Assembly: GCA_006386115.1 (NCBI GenBank)
Contig: VFIW01000002.1
Span: 1 to 64,000, forward strand
DNA from: Globisporangium splendens
Taxonomy: Eukaryota > Oomycota > Peronosporomycetes > Pythiales > Pythiaceae
Length of the DNA stretch: 64,000 nt
Reading direction: 5' to 3'
The translations under genes were made by a program, and so were the position numbers. Shown piece by piece: positions 20,101-30,151 of the stretch (position 1 is its first letter; each line of letters opens with the position of its first letter). Below the pieces are notes generated by a model. The model was not told where the DNA came from. It saw only the letters and a program-made list of their open reading frames with translations, and ran no database searches.

Positions 20101-21795
20101 TTGGAAGTCTGTGAGTATGGATTTCATATTCGGACTTCCAAGGGACAAACATCGCAGGAATGGTGTCCTGGTGTTTGTGGACCGATTCAGTAAGATGGTG
20201 CATCTTACCCCGGTCTCGGACAAGATCTCGGCAGAGATGACTGCGAAAGTCTTTGTAGACGTGGTGTTCCGCCTACATGGTCTGTCCTCAGAGATCGTAT
20301 CAGACCGTGACACTCGGTTTACATCCAGATTCTGGCGTACTCTGCTTGGCATTTTGGATACGAAACTATCCATGTCAACAGCAGCACACCCAGAGACAGA
20401 TGGTCAAACTGAACGAGTGAATCGTGTTCTGGAGGACGTGTTGCGCAGTTATGCGACGTCTTTCGGAGAGTGGAGCGAGTTTCTCCCTCTCGCTGAGTTT
20501 GCGTTGAACAACTCCACGCATGTCTCGACAGGTCATACCCCGTTCTATGTGAACTACGGACTCCATCCGAGAGTGCCAGCGTCACTAGTGGGAGAGGTTT
20601 CTACCTTAAGTGGGGGAGGGACTATGGCTAAGGAGCCACAGTCGGACCTGAATGCTGTCACAGAGTTAAAAGCGAATTTTGACTCGATGAAACCTCTAGA
20701 CGACATGACAAGTCGTGAGGCACAGCAAGTCGATGACTTTATTGTGAGGAGACAAGCCGTTGTGAGGTTTGTTCGAGACGCAATCGCGAAGGCTCAGGAT
20801 CTGCAAAAGGAACAAGCAGACAAGAGCGGAAGGAAGAGCAAGCAAGTATATAAGATCAATGATCATGTATTGCTTAGTACGGCTAACTTACCTGAACATG
20901 TAGTGTCTAACTTGGGGAGTTCGAAACTTCTGCCAAGATATATTGGGCCGTTCAGGGTAGTTAAATGCAATGGGGATGCATACACGCTAGACATACCTAC
21001 ACGCATGCGACTACACCCTACGTTCTACGTAGGTCGACTAAAGCCTTACCTTCCAAGTGGGTCAGCGAACCCTATAGAGCCCTTGACGGATGATCAAGTT
21101 GATCCTGAAGTCGCTCCACCAGCTCGCGAAGAGTCTGTAACTCATCGCCATGGAGCTTCTTCTCGGCATAAAGGCGCTGAAGCACATCAAAGGACTCGTC
21201 CTTTATTGTCTCCAACGCGAGAAGGCGACCATGATACTCCTTCCGAAGTATCTCAAGAGAAACCCCTGCCTCTTCCACAGAGCGCAGTAGACGTTCGTGA
21301 TACGCATCACGAGCTTTCTCAGCCTTCTGGAGTCGTTCAAGCTCGACTTGAATCTTCTCGAACCTCTGTTCGAAACGTGACTCCATTGCCGAACGCTGGG
21401 CAAGACCATCGAACAGCAAGTCGATCTTCGACTCCTGCTCCTTCAACCGGTCTTCGAGGCTTTCGCACCGGTCTTCGAGTACCGCGTTGCGAACTTCAAG
21501 AGCCTCGATCTGAGCGCGGTGAGCACTCTTCCACTTCCAGAGTCGCTCAATCGTTTTCGTGTTCAACCCCACCTCCTCTGATCGATCACCAGGGAGAGCG
21601 CCGTTGGATCGTTGAGTCGATAGTCGATCACAGGATCGATCGACTCGTCGTCGAGGAGAGAAGTCGTTGAACCGTCAACGCTTCTACAGAGTACGGTGGC
21701 TTGGCTATCCACCGGACTCAGACACGTGGGAACCTCGAGAGACTCTTCAGTCTGATGTTCCCGACGTGGTTCACAGCTACGAGCAGAGCTTGTAG
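17091..21795 (+). pseudogene. pol: pol of element C (frameshifts and stop)
   Basis: Protease DTGA near 17310, reverse transcriptase YFDD near 18765, RNase H, integrase HHCC and acidic core, GPF-type module (LPRYIGPFRVVKCN near 20940), linker and chromodomain ending at 21795. Lesions relative to C' or A': an extra base near 17781, an extra base near 19870, TGG to TGA at about 19983 in DYYWPHMYKW, and a 1-base loss near 21635 at the start of the chromodomain. The last one also breaks the antisense frame. Confidence 0.88.
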
Positions 21796-22120
21796 TGCTC
21801 TTGCGAGCACTAGAACGACGAGAGCCAAGCTCTTTATGGTCGTTCTCGAGCGTGCCTCCTAGGTTCCCTAGCAAACGCTCGACAAGATGCTCGTTCTCGA
21901 GTCGGACAAACGTCTTCCACGACTCGAGCTTCGCTGTGCTGGACTGGCCTGGATCGTCGCTGCCGGACATCTTGCGCCAGAGGAAGAACAACTCCTTGTA
22001 GAACCGACGTCCTCCACGCTTCTTGCGAATAGCGGAGATGTCGTACAAGCCGGGAGTCGTCCGCTGCCGCTTTGGCTCGGGCTGTTCTTCGCGCTTCACT
22101 TGGTCGCTTGATCGCTTCAT
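21072..22120 (-). pseudogene. Antisense coiled-coil gene of element C (one frameshift)
   Basis: The ATG at 22120 opens MKRSSDQVKREEQPEPKRQR, clearly homologous to the A' gene. The N-terminal half runs to about 21635, where a single-base loss shifts the frame; the C-terminal half (from GLNTKTIERLWKWKSAHR) is open to 21072. The coiled-coil half aligns with that of A' without gaps over about 165 residues, with well over half the residues identical by eye, whereas the overlapping sense linkers are much less alike. The start lies 77 bases from the LTR. Confidence 0.72.
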
Positions 22121-22123
22121 GGT

Positions 22124-22139
22124 CAATTGGAAAGTGAGA
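22124..22139 (-). promoter_or_regulatory. Initiator-like motif before antisense gene, element C
   Basis: TCTCACTTTCCAATTG on the minus strand, four bases before the antisense ATG, a diverged form of the motif in A and A' and a good match to the oomycete initiator consensus. Function inferred from position only. Confidence 0.4.
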
Positions 22140-22196
22140 GCGGGTACCTCTTCCGAAAGAAGTAAAGTCCGTGATGGAACTTTAAGGGAGGGATGA

Positions 22197-22805
22197 TGTA
22201 ATGGGCTAAGGCTGCCATTACATGCAAGGTGGCTCTTTGTGTGTGTCACACACCACCTTGTGGAAGTGCATTGTGGGTGCGAAGATATTGGGTGAAGCAC
22301 ATAAAAGTGATCCCCACATGCACAGGTGACGTCATCGTCTGACGTCAGAGCAATCTGTGTCTGAGTTGAGTGTTGGTCGCTCGCAATCATTGAGGTTCGG
22401 CGTGATTACGCACAACAGTACTCGAGACATGCGAATGATGGTTCCTACTTGGGGAAACAACACTGGTGATGAGACGGACGTGTGTCTACCACCTGAAGTG
22501 ATTGGCTCACGCCAGTCACTTCGCAGGGAATCTTCGCGGTACTTCAAGTTCAAGTTTCTCGGAGATCCCGTAGGCTCAACCTCAGTGTACCCAAGGTTTT
22601 ATATATCAGATTCATAGGTTTTATTTCTGCATGTTTAGGTTTTATGCATAAAATCTCTAGGAGTCCTAGTGGTGTTTTATATGTAGTGTCAGGAGCCATA
22701 AGCTCATTTCAATTCAGTTGCATTTTTGCCAAGTTCCTCTCAAGTCTCCCTCTCAAGCGCGAACATGCGTGCTGTGTTTGAGGCTGTCTCGGATAGCCTC
22801 TTACA
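22197..22805 (+). repeat. 3' LTR of element C
   Basis: TGTAATGGGC...CTCTTACA. It keeps the ends, the two TGACGTCA sites (22327-22334, 22340-22347) and the block around GATCCCGTAGG...TTTTATATATCAGATTC of the A LTR, but is otherwise diverged, including in the stretch after the palindromes. Confidence 0.9.
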
Positions 22806-25800
22806 GTAGCTCGCATAGAACGGGGTATGACCTGTCGAGACATGCGTGGAGTTGTTCAACGCAAACTCAGCGAGAGGGAGAAACTCACTCCACTCTCCGA
22901 AAGACGTCGCATAACTGCGCAACACGTCTTCCAGGACACGATTCACTCGTTCAGTTTGACCATCTGTCTCTGGGTGTGCTGCTGTTGACATGGATAGTTT
23001 CGTATCCAAAATGCCAAGCAGAGTACGCCAGAATCTGGATGTAAACCGAGTGTCACGGTCTGATACGATCTCTGAGGGCAGACCATGTAGGCGGAACACC
23101 ACGTCTACAAAGACTTTCGCAGTCATCTCTGCCGAGATCTTGTCCGAACCGGGGTAAGATCACCATCTTACTGAATCGGTCCACAAACACCAGGACACCA
23201 TTCCTGCGATGTTTGTCCCTTGGAAGTCCGAATATGAAATCCATACTCACAGACTTCCAAACTGTCCTGAGGGACAGGTGATGAACGAAGTGTAGCCTGA
23301 GTAGAGCCAGATGGCTTAACTTTTGGGCACACTTCGCAAGTATGCACCATACTTGCGAACCCACTTGTACATGTGTGGCCAGCAGCAATCTCGAGACAAG
23401 TTGAGAAACGTTTTCTCACGTCCGAGATGGCCACTCGAAGGACCGTCATGATACTCGTACAAGAGTCGATGACGCAGACCTTCGTCGTTGAGGACAACGA
23501 TCCTCGCTGGATCCCCTTCGTCAACTGCATAATACACAGCTCATTGTGCATACTGTAACGGTGAACACGCGATCTTGCTCTTGATGGGAGGTTTTGGAGT
23601 GCCTTATCTGAGGGATTCTTGAAATACTTGATCAGTTCTTGACATGCTTCGTCTTGCTTGTAGCCCTCAGTGATTTCTTCTTGGATTGTGCTTGCCACTC
23701 CCGTAGCAATCGCGTTGACGTCTTCACAGAGTCGGCACGCTCCGTTCGTGTCGTCACTCTTGTTCTTCGGATCATAGCCCGGACGTCTGACAAAGCGTCA
23801 GCAAGTATGTTGGACTTGCCGGGCTTGTAGTGTACAACAAAGTTATACTCAGCAAAGAAGGAAACCATCTGCCATTCTTTGCGATAGGCGAGGCGTCTTT
23901 ACAGCTGTCCGCAGTGATGCGTGATCAGTGCAAATAGCGAACTGCTCCTCACCAAGCAAATAGACTCGGAACTTTGCCAATGCATACTTCATGGCCAAAA
24001 GTTCTTTGTCGTGGACCGGATAGTTCCTTTCTGCGGGCCTGAGTTGTCGTGATTGATACGACACAACTCTTTCTTCGCCCTCGCCATCGTGTTGCGTCAG
24101 TGCACACCCGACGGCATAGTCGCTCGCATCGCAGACTACATGGAACGGCTTCTCATGATCTGCGAGAGCTAGGACAGGAGCTTCTCTTAAGCTCTCCTTC
24201 ACTTCAGCAAACGCTGCCTGATGTTCCTCAGACCACTCCCACTCATTGCCCTTTTTCAAGGGACTCGTGAGAGGTTGCACTAATGCTGCGCAATTGCGTG
24301 TGTATTTGTGCAGGTAGTTCGCCAAACCCAACCACTGGCGTAGTTGTTTGACATTCTGAGGAATAGGCCAATCGTCAATAGCCTTGACTTTCTCAGGATC
24401 AGCTCGAACGCCATTCTTGCCAACAAAGCAACCGAGTACAGGGATCTCAGGGGCAAAGAAGATGCATTTCTTCAAGTTAGCGTATAATTTGTTTTCACGC
24501 ATAACCTGAAAAACTTGACGGAGGTGTTCAAGATGAACATCAACATCCTTCTTCTTTCCCAAAGCCTTGCTATGGACGAAGATATCGTCAAAGTAGCTCG
24601 GTGCAAACTCTCTCAATGGACGAAGTACATTCGTGACCATTCTGTTGAAAGTTGCTGGCGCGTTCTTCAGACCTTGTGGCATCACCATCCACTCCCACAG
24701 CATACCACTGGGGGTGCTTACTGCTATAAATGGTACATCGCTCTCGCGCATACGAATCTGATAGAATCCATCCTTCAGATCGATCGCGCTAAAGACAGTG
24801 CTGCCAACCATTCCATCAAGGATCATATCCTTACGTGGAACTGGGGTCTGAGCAGGTATGGTCGCATCATTCAATTTGTTGAATGCATGAACAATACGCC
24901 AACCACCTGTGGCTTCTTTACACAGAAGGTGGGACTACAGTGCGGAGACTTGCTCTCGCGCACATGGCCAGCCTTCTGTCGCTGCGCGAAGAACTCGTCG
25001 ATCGCAACGACTTGTTCCTTCGGTAGCGGCCATTGCCTTGTGATACAGTACTTCGTTCCCGGAAGTACATCTATCTCGTGACGAATGCCTCTGTCTTGCG
25101 GCAATTCGTCAGGCACTTTGTCTGGGAATATGTCCGCATATTCCTTGACAAGTCCATACACGGGGTTTGTCTTTAGAGCGTCCCACGACTGCTCGTCAAA
25201 CCTTTCCTTCCGTGTCTTCTCATCTAACACTTCCGCAGTGTTGATGACATCGTCGGCAGCTTCATCGACGATCGCACAAATTTGCGAAATTTCGCCTTTC
25301 GCCAGGCTACGCTTGAGCGTCTTCTTGCTCATCAACGGCAAGGAAATCAATTCTTGAGCCAGACTTGGAGGATTTTCAACTTGTACGTGACGCACTATCT
25401 GGCTGTCACCTTCTTCATTGTAGACTACGACGTTCACATATTCGCTTGAAGTGGCTTGTTTTTCTTTCTTCACTTCATCTTCTGCTTCTCTTGTGTCTTG
25501 ATCAGGGACGCTTGCAGATCTTCGTTCTTCTTCGTCGGTCTTCTTGTCTTCTTTCCTTCTGCCAGAGCGGAACCCTTCATCGCTCTTGGCTACAGGAGTA
25601 GTCTTTTTCTGGCGCCTGACTACTCCACCTCCAGTGGTCTTCACGGGCTTGTCATTTGAGTGTGAGGGGCCATCGCACGCCTGACTCTCATTAGACACAT
25701 CTTCCACAGAGGTATATGCCCAAATTACCTCTCTTGCTGCCAGGCAGCCGAGGTCTTCGTCGACTTGCTTGTCGACGCTGATCTTCTTCTTCTTCCAGTC

Positions 25801-26265
25801 AATGCTCGGTTGGTACCTTCTCAACCAGGGCATTCCCAGAATCAGATCAAACTTGTCATCGAGGTCGAGTAGAATAAACTCATCTTCACCTCGGAAATCA
25901 TCACATTCGATTGCCATACGCAACACGCGCTTAGGCATCGTCACTTTCGATCCATTCGCCAAGCGAACGATCATTTCCTTGTTCGAGATAGGCAGGTCCA
26001 GACCTTGCCTTCTCACCACTTGTGTGCGGACAAAATTGTTCGACGCACCAGTGTCTACAAGAGCCCGTAGAGGTTCTGAATAACCATCTACCTTAACCTT
26101 GTGGACTATCAAGGCTGGCTCTTGCTCGACACGCTCACATCTGTTCGCGGAAACTTCATGTGCATTGCGCACACCGGGGCAAGAGTTCTGTGCTTCCACG
26201 ACATTCACAGAACTCTTTGTTCGCCCAGTAGGGAGCCCCGCTCCTACTGGTCGTTCCCGTTTTTT
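22806..26265 (-). pseudogene. pol: pol of element C' (truncated and frameshifted)
   Basis: Reading leftward from the frameshift site at 26259-26265: protease, then a frame open to 24871 covering the region up to the start of reverse transcriptase (CSPTFCVKK). A 1-base loss near 24916 (AAGGCC to AAGCC) moves the rest into the frame 24874-23849 (RT with YFDD, RNase H). Further indels in integrase split it into short frames, and it ends at 22806. No integrase C-terminus, chromodomain or antisense gene is left in the window. Confidence 0.87.
26225..26265 (-). promoter_or_regulatory. -1 ribosomal frameshift signal, element C'
   Basis: Reverse complement of the C signal: A AAA AAC at 26265-26259 followed by the CCAGTAGGAGC hairpin down to about 26225. 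No change from C in heptamer or arms. Confidence 0.75.
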
Positions 26266-27287
26266 GGCTGTTGGGAACGCTCGAATCGTCGGCCTCTACC
26301 TGATCGATTCGATCGCGAACCGTGTGTCGCTTGCTGGCTTGGCAAGGACACCTTGCAATTTCTCGCGATGTGGCCGGGCTTGCCGCAACGGAAACACTTC
26401 CCGTCATTGCGTGGCTGTCTGTTAGCGGTCGCATCGGCATACGAGATGTCCATCGGCTCTGGACCGTCGTATGTGACTGCGTGTTGTCGAACAGGGCGAG
26501 GGCCGAAACCGTTGAACTTGGCTTGCTTGATGCTGAATTCTTCTTGCATCGCTCGCTCGATGGCTTCATCCAGCGTCTTCGGATACTCGCGGAACAGCTG
26601 GTTCCGAATCGGACCGTCATTGAGCCCTGCCATGAGTGTCACAATTTGCGTTGAGACATCAATCGGCTCATTCACGATACTTGACACAAGGTATCGTGCT
26701 CGTTGAGCGCACGAGCGTAGGTCGTATCTACCCTGACGAAGCTTTAAGAACTCAGCACGAACTCGAAATTCGCTCTGCGGAGGCTCAAAAGCTCTCTTCA
26801 GCTCTCGTTTGAAGTCGTCTAGGTCGTAGAAGCGATGTGGCTCCGCCAATCGCTTCCCATACGCCCAACTCTTGGCTCAACCCGCAAGGTTTGACATCGC
26901 AAACAACACTTGCTGCATTGGGTCCCGTAGTTGTCTTGCAGTGATAGCTGCATCCAACTCAACGAACCATCCCGCTAGAGGTTCGTTTTCTCCGCCACGG
27001 TACGGAGATACATCGAGCTTCAGAGGCGCCACTCTCATCGTCGTGACAGGAGTTGCAGGCTGTCGATGAGTGTTCATGATATCGTGATGCATGAAGCTCG
27101 TAGCCGCATTCCTCTGCTCATCCGGTGACGCTGATCTCAGCAAGCTGATTACAGCTGCCTCACCGATGACTGCTCGCATACGCTCGAGGGCTGCCCACCC
27201 GTGGCTAGACAAATGAGGGAAACGCTCATTCGTTAGCTCCACGGTCTCTGCAGGTATCGTACCCATCGGCATCTCCATCCCTTCCAT
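26244..27287 (-). pseudogene. gag: gag of element C' (one internal stop)
   Basis: The start ATG at 27285-27287 gives MEGMEMPMGTIPAETVELTN, followed by the region where C is interrupted by B. TGA at 26877-26879 breaks it at the same codon as in C. Downstream the frame is open to the gag stop at 26244 with the CCHC knuckle. Apart from this stop it is full-length and shows what the C gag looked like before B inserted. Confidence 0.86.
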
Positions 27288-27395
27288 TGTTTCTCACAAT
27301 CGAACAGGGGGTCTTGGAATGTCCGCGCACGCTACACAAGCGGCCTATGCAGACTCTTGACTTGGTCGTTGGAAGGACTACGAAGTGCTACTAGG

Positions 27396-27545
27396 TGTAA
27401 GAGGCTATCCGAGACAGCCTCAAACACAGCACGCACGCTCGCGCTTGGGAGGAAGACTTGAGAGGAACTTGGCAAAAATGCAACTGAATTGAAATGAGCT
27501 TATGGCTCTTGACACTACATATAAAACACCACTAGGACTCCTAGA
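27396..27545 (-). repeat. Fragment of the 5' LTR of element C'
   Basis: Only the part from TCTAGGAGTCC to the LTR end (CTCTTACA on the minus strand) is present, about 150 of some 610 bases. The upstream promoter part is missing; its place is taken by a SINE-like sequence ending in an A-rich tail. A primer site CCTAGTAGCACTTCG follows on the gag side. Confidence 0.8.
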
Positions 27546-27795
27546 TTTTGATTTTGAAGGTGAGGTATATTTAGGTTCATCGTTGTGACCTACAATAGCC
27601 GATTATTATTGAAGAGGTAGGAATTACAGGGCTGGGTCTTATTGCCCCCCATGGGGTCCCACCGCTACCCCTGATTGGGCCCGAAGAACTTCGAATTTCC
27701 GCTCGTTGAAAATCCCGCTCCGAACGGGACTCGAACCCGCAATCAACAGCGTAGAGGTCAGAAGCTTACCCCACTAGAACCGCGCCACCGGTTAC
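27546..27795 (-). mobile_element. tRNA-related SINE-like sequence
   Basis: On the minus strand a tRNA-like head carries an RNA polymerase III box A-like motif (TGGCGCGGTTCTAGTGG, 27771-27787) and a perfect box B (GGTTCGAGTCC, 27727-27737). The T-arm folds, but the acceptor arms do not pair and no clean anticodon arm is seen, so it is not a working tRNA. A body of about 170 bases follows, ending in A-rich sequence (TTCAAAATCAAAA) exactly where the C' LTR is truncated. tRNA-related SINEs are known in Phytophthora; the family assignment is an inference and no target duplication was confirmed. Confidence 0.5.
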
Positions 27796-28356
27796 GCTAG
27801 CTACAACATAGCACAAAGCGTTGTCAATGTTTGCACTGCTTACCTCATTGAGCATTACCCACGCTTCAAAAAGCTTCAAGACGATTCGCCCGCTGTCATT
27901 CGCATTGAACAATGTACACTTCAGGCTGGCGTTGAGACCGAGGAGCTCTCTGCTTGGCGGTGACGTTGGAGCGCCAGGGATACGCGGATAACTAACCTTT
28001 CAAGTGTGTGGTTGGAGTTGTACGCGTCGGATCCACGAGGCCGGTTGGCGGAAGGTGGTCGAAAGAAGAAGTCGACGTCGAGACTCGTCGTCGCGTACAC
28101 GAAGCTCTTTCTTCCTGACAGCATCTCGCTAGACGCAGACACCACAATGTATGAAGATGACTTGATGAAGTACGGACTCCAAGCTGAAAGTCGGTTCACG
28201 AACTGTTGGCGTCGAAAGGCGTGAGATCAAAGGGGAACGGCAGAATCGTCAAACGCATGCGTGAGCTTCATCGCTCCGGCGAACTTAGTGAGGAAATTCG
28301 CAACTTTAATCAGCTGAAGATGATTGGACTTGTTGATCTGGACGCCAGTCATACAC
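27790..28356 (+). pseudogene. Decayed coding sequence split by element A'
   Basis: Coding-like frames: one from about 27790 to a stop at 27963 (contains VVNVCTAYLIEHYPRFKK), one at 28006-28224 (contains KLFLPDSISLDADTTMYEDD), and one from about 28245 (contains MRELHRSGELSEEIRNFN). The last frame, with the A' insertion and one TACAC copy removed, continues from 36020 to a stop at 36067-36069. At least two frameshifts separate the pieces. The protein is not recognised; it could be a host gene remnant or part of an older transposon. Confidence 0.4.
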
Positions 28357-29007
28357 TGTAAGAGGGCGCTATTCCAAACAGTCCCTCAAACATGGCACAC
28401 ACGTTTGTGCCAGAGGAAGCGATCTCCCGACTTGGAGGGAGGAAGAAGACTCGAGGGCTTGGAGGAAAATTTGCAACTGAATTAAAAATGGTTATGGTTC
28501 CTGTCGCTACTTGCTAATGAACCCCAAGGACTCCTACAGGTTTTATAACTAAAACCTAAACATACACAATAAAACCTATGAATATGATTTATAAAACCTT
28601 GGGTACACTGAGGTTGAACCTACGGGATCTTCTAGAAGCTTGAACTTCAAGTCTTATTTAAAATCCCTGCAAAGTGATTGGCTCGCACCACTCACTCCAG
28701 GTGGCAGAGACACGTCGGTCTCGTCGCCAGTCCAGTTTCCCAAGCAGGAGCCATTACTCAGTACTTGGTTAGTACATGGATGTTATCGCTCAGTACTGGT
28801 TAGTACATGAGAACAACATTTTGCACTGATCAGCACAGAGAACACTCGTGACGTCATCGAATGACGTCACACGTGCATGTGGGGACAGTATTACTGTAAT
28901 CCCTTTTGTTATTTGTGTCTCCACAATGCACGCTGAAGGTGGTGTGTGACACACTAGATGTGGGGACAGATCCACCTTCATGTAATGGCTGGCTGTGGCC
29001 CATTACA
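28357..29007 (-). repeat. 3' LTR of element A'
   Basis: Reverse-complement LTR with TG...CA ends, containing the paired TGACGTCA sites near 28850-28870 and both CATGTACTAA-type repeats near 28757-28810. The polypurine tract follows at 29008-29020. Confidence 0.93.
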
Positions 29008-29020
29008 TCATCCCCTCCTT
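29008..29020 (-). other. Polypurine tract of element A'
   Basis: TCATCCCCTCCTT on the plus strand, i.e. AAGGAGGGGATGA reading with the element, directly adjoining the 3' LTR. Confidence 0.75.
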
Positions 29021-29064
29021 AAAGTCACAAGTACCTTGCGTACTTTTGCAGACCTTTCGGAGCA

Positions 29065-29080
29065 GTTCACTTTGCAATTG
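29065..29080 (+). promoter_or_regulatory. Initiator-like motif before the antisense gene of A'
   Basis: GTTCACTTTGCAATTG, agreeing with about 13 of 16 positions of the oomycete initiator consensus GCTCATTYYNCAWTTT and ending four bases before the ATG at 29084. It would give a very short leader, as is common in oomycetes. No transcript evidence is available. Confidence 0.42.
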
Positions 29081-29083
29081 GCA

Positions 29084-30151
29084 ATGAAGCGACCAAGTGA
29101 CCAAGTGAACCGAGAAGAACGTCCGTCGTCCAAGCGACAGCAGGCAGCTCCAGAACTCTTCGACATCTCTCCCATTCTGAAGAAGAAGGGGGAGCTCGAG
29201 TTCTACAAGGAGCGGTTCTTCAGTTGGCGTCGGATCAACGATCGCGATGATCCGAACCAACACATCGCAGCCCAGAGAGACTCATGGCGAACATTTGTTC
29301 GTCTTGAGAACGAGAACAAAATGGAGCGTCTTCTTCGTCGTGGCAATGCTCGTGCCGAAAGAAGAACTCCCGCTGACGACAGAGCGAACCGTAGCACTGG
29401 TCGTCGTAGTGTCGCCCCTGGCGACGCTACAAGCAGTTCTCATAGCTGCGGACCACGTCGGGAACATCAGACTCCAATGTCTGACGAGGCTCCCACGTGT
29501 CCGAGCTCGGTGGATATCCACGCCACCGAACTCTGTAGAAGCGTTGATGGTTCAACTGCTTCTTTTCTCGACGATGAGTCGGTCGATCTTCATGATCAAC
29601 AATCGACTCAACCACCCAGCGATGCTCTCCCTGAGAGTCTAATAACGGGGGTGGGGCTGAACGAGAAAACGATTGAGCGACTCTGGAAGTGGAAGAGTGC
29701 TCACCGTGGGCAAATCGAGGCTTTGCAGCAGCGTTGTTCGGCGCTTGAGGAACGCTGCGAGAGTCTCGAGAACCTTGTCGCCGATCATGAGTCGAAGATC
29801 GACGTCCTGACAGAAGGTTCTGCCCAGTGTTCGGCTTTGGAGTCCCGTTTCGAGGAACGGTTCCAACAGGTTCAGGACGAACTTGTTCGACTCCGGAAGA
29901 ACGAGAAGTCTCGTGAGTTGGCTCACGATCGCCTTTTGCGCTCTGCGGAAGAGGCAGGTTCGGCACTCGAGGTACTTCGTGGTGAGTACCATTCTCGTCT
30001 TCAAGCGTTGGAAGCAGTGAAGGACCAATCCTTCGACGTCCTGCAACTCCTGTACGCCGAGAAGAATCTCCAGAGCGATGAGCTGTTTGCTCTTCGCAAC
30101 CAAGTGGAGAAGCTTCACGATCAGCTCGATCGTTTGCGGAAGATCTCGTAG
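29084..30151 (+). CDS. Antisense coiled-coil gene of element A' (intact, 355 residues)
   Basis: It is encoded opposite to gag-pol. The ATG at 29084 is chosen because the same MKR-SDQV start occurs in A and C and it follows an initiator-like motif; the frame is open further upstream into the LTR. Visible parts: a basic, possibly nuclear-targeting N-terminus (MKRPSDQVNREERPSSKRQQ), a conserved block (FYKERFFSWRRINDRDDP, SWRTFVRLENEN), a Ser/Arg-rich variable region, then from about residue 190 a long heptad-type coiled coil (IERLWKWKSAHRGQIEALQQ ... LHDQLDRLRKIS) to the end. The last 725 bases overlap the pol linker and chromodomain on the other strand; the first 343 lie beyond the pol stop. 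No known family recognised. By position it resembles antisense genes of some plant LTR elements and HTLV HBZ, but no bZIP basic region adjoins the coil. Confidence 0.75.
   Translation: MKRPSDQVNREERPSSKRQQAAPELFDISPILKKKGELEFYKERFFSWRRINDRDDPNQHIAAQRDSWRTFVRLENENKMERLLRRGNARAERRTPADDRANRSTGRRSVAPGDATSSSHSCGPRREHQTPMSDEAPTCPSSVDIHATELCRSVDGSTASFLDDESVDLHDQQSTQPPSDALPESLITGVGLNEKTIERLWKWKSAHRGQIEALQQRCSALEERCESLENLVADHESKIDVLTEGSAQCSALESRFEERFQQVQDELVRLRKNEKSRELAHDRLLRSAEEAGSALEVLRGEYHSRLQALEAVKDQSFDVLQLLYAEKNLQSDELFALRNQVEKLHDQLDRLRKIS

Larger units (their letters stand above)
16167..22805 (+). mobile_element. Element C: Ty3/Gypsy element of the A family, 5' part outside window
   Basis: It holds the 3' part of gag, pol with chromodomain, antisense gene, polypurine tract (22184-22196) and 3' LTR (22197-22805). 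Its gag is cut at 16167 by the insertion of B; comparison with C' shows the expected continuation to the left, so the 5' LTR should lie before base 1. It is related to but clearly distinct from A, and nearly identical to C'. After the LTR end the sequence becomes C' integrase in reverse orientation. Confidence 0.85.
22806..27545 (-). mobile_element. Element C': inverted partial copy of the C element
   Basis: Minus-strand copy almost identical to C. It runs from a 5' LTR fragment (27396-27545) through gag and pol and stops in integrase at 22806 (after HTPFY), directly against the 3' LTR of C. The simplest reading is that C inserted into C' and that the rest of C' lies left of the window; an inversion or rearrangement is the alternative. 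It forms a long inverted repeat with C. Confidence 0.85.

Noticed and set aside
27713..27792. Functional tRNA gene on the minus strand
   Set aside because: Boxes A and B and the T-arm are good, but the acceptor stem does not pair and no proper anticodon arm can be drawn; treated as a SINE head.
29084..30151. Antisense protein of A' as a bZIP factor like HTLV HBZ
   Set aside because: The coiled coil is long and the basic region is at the far N-terminus, not directly before the coil, so the bZIP pattern is not met.
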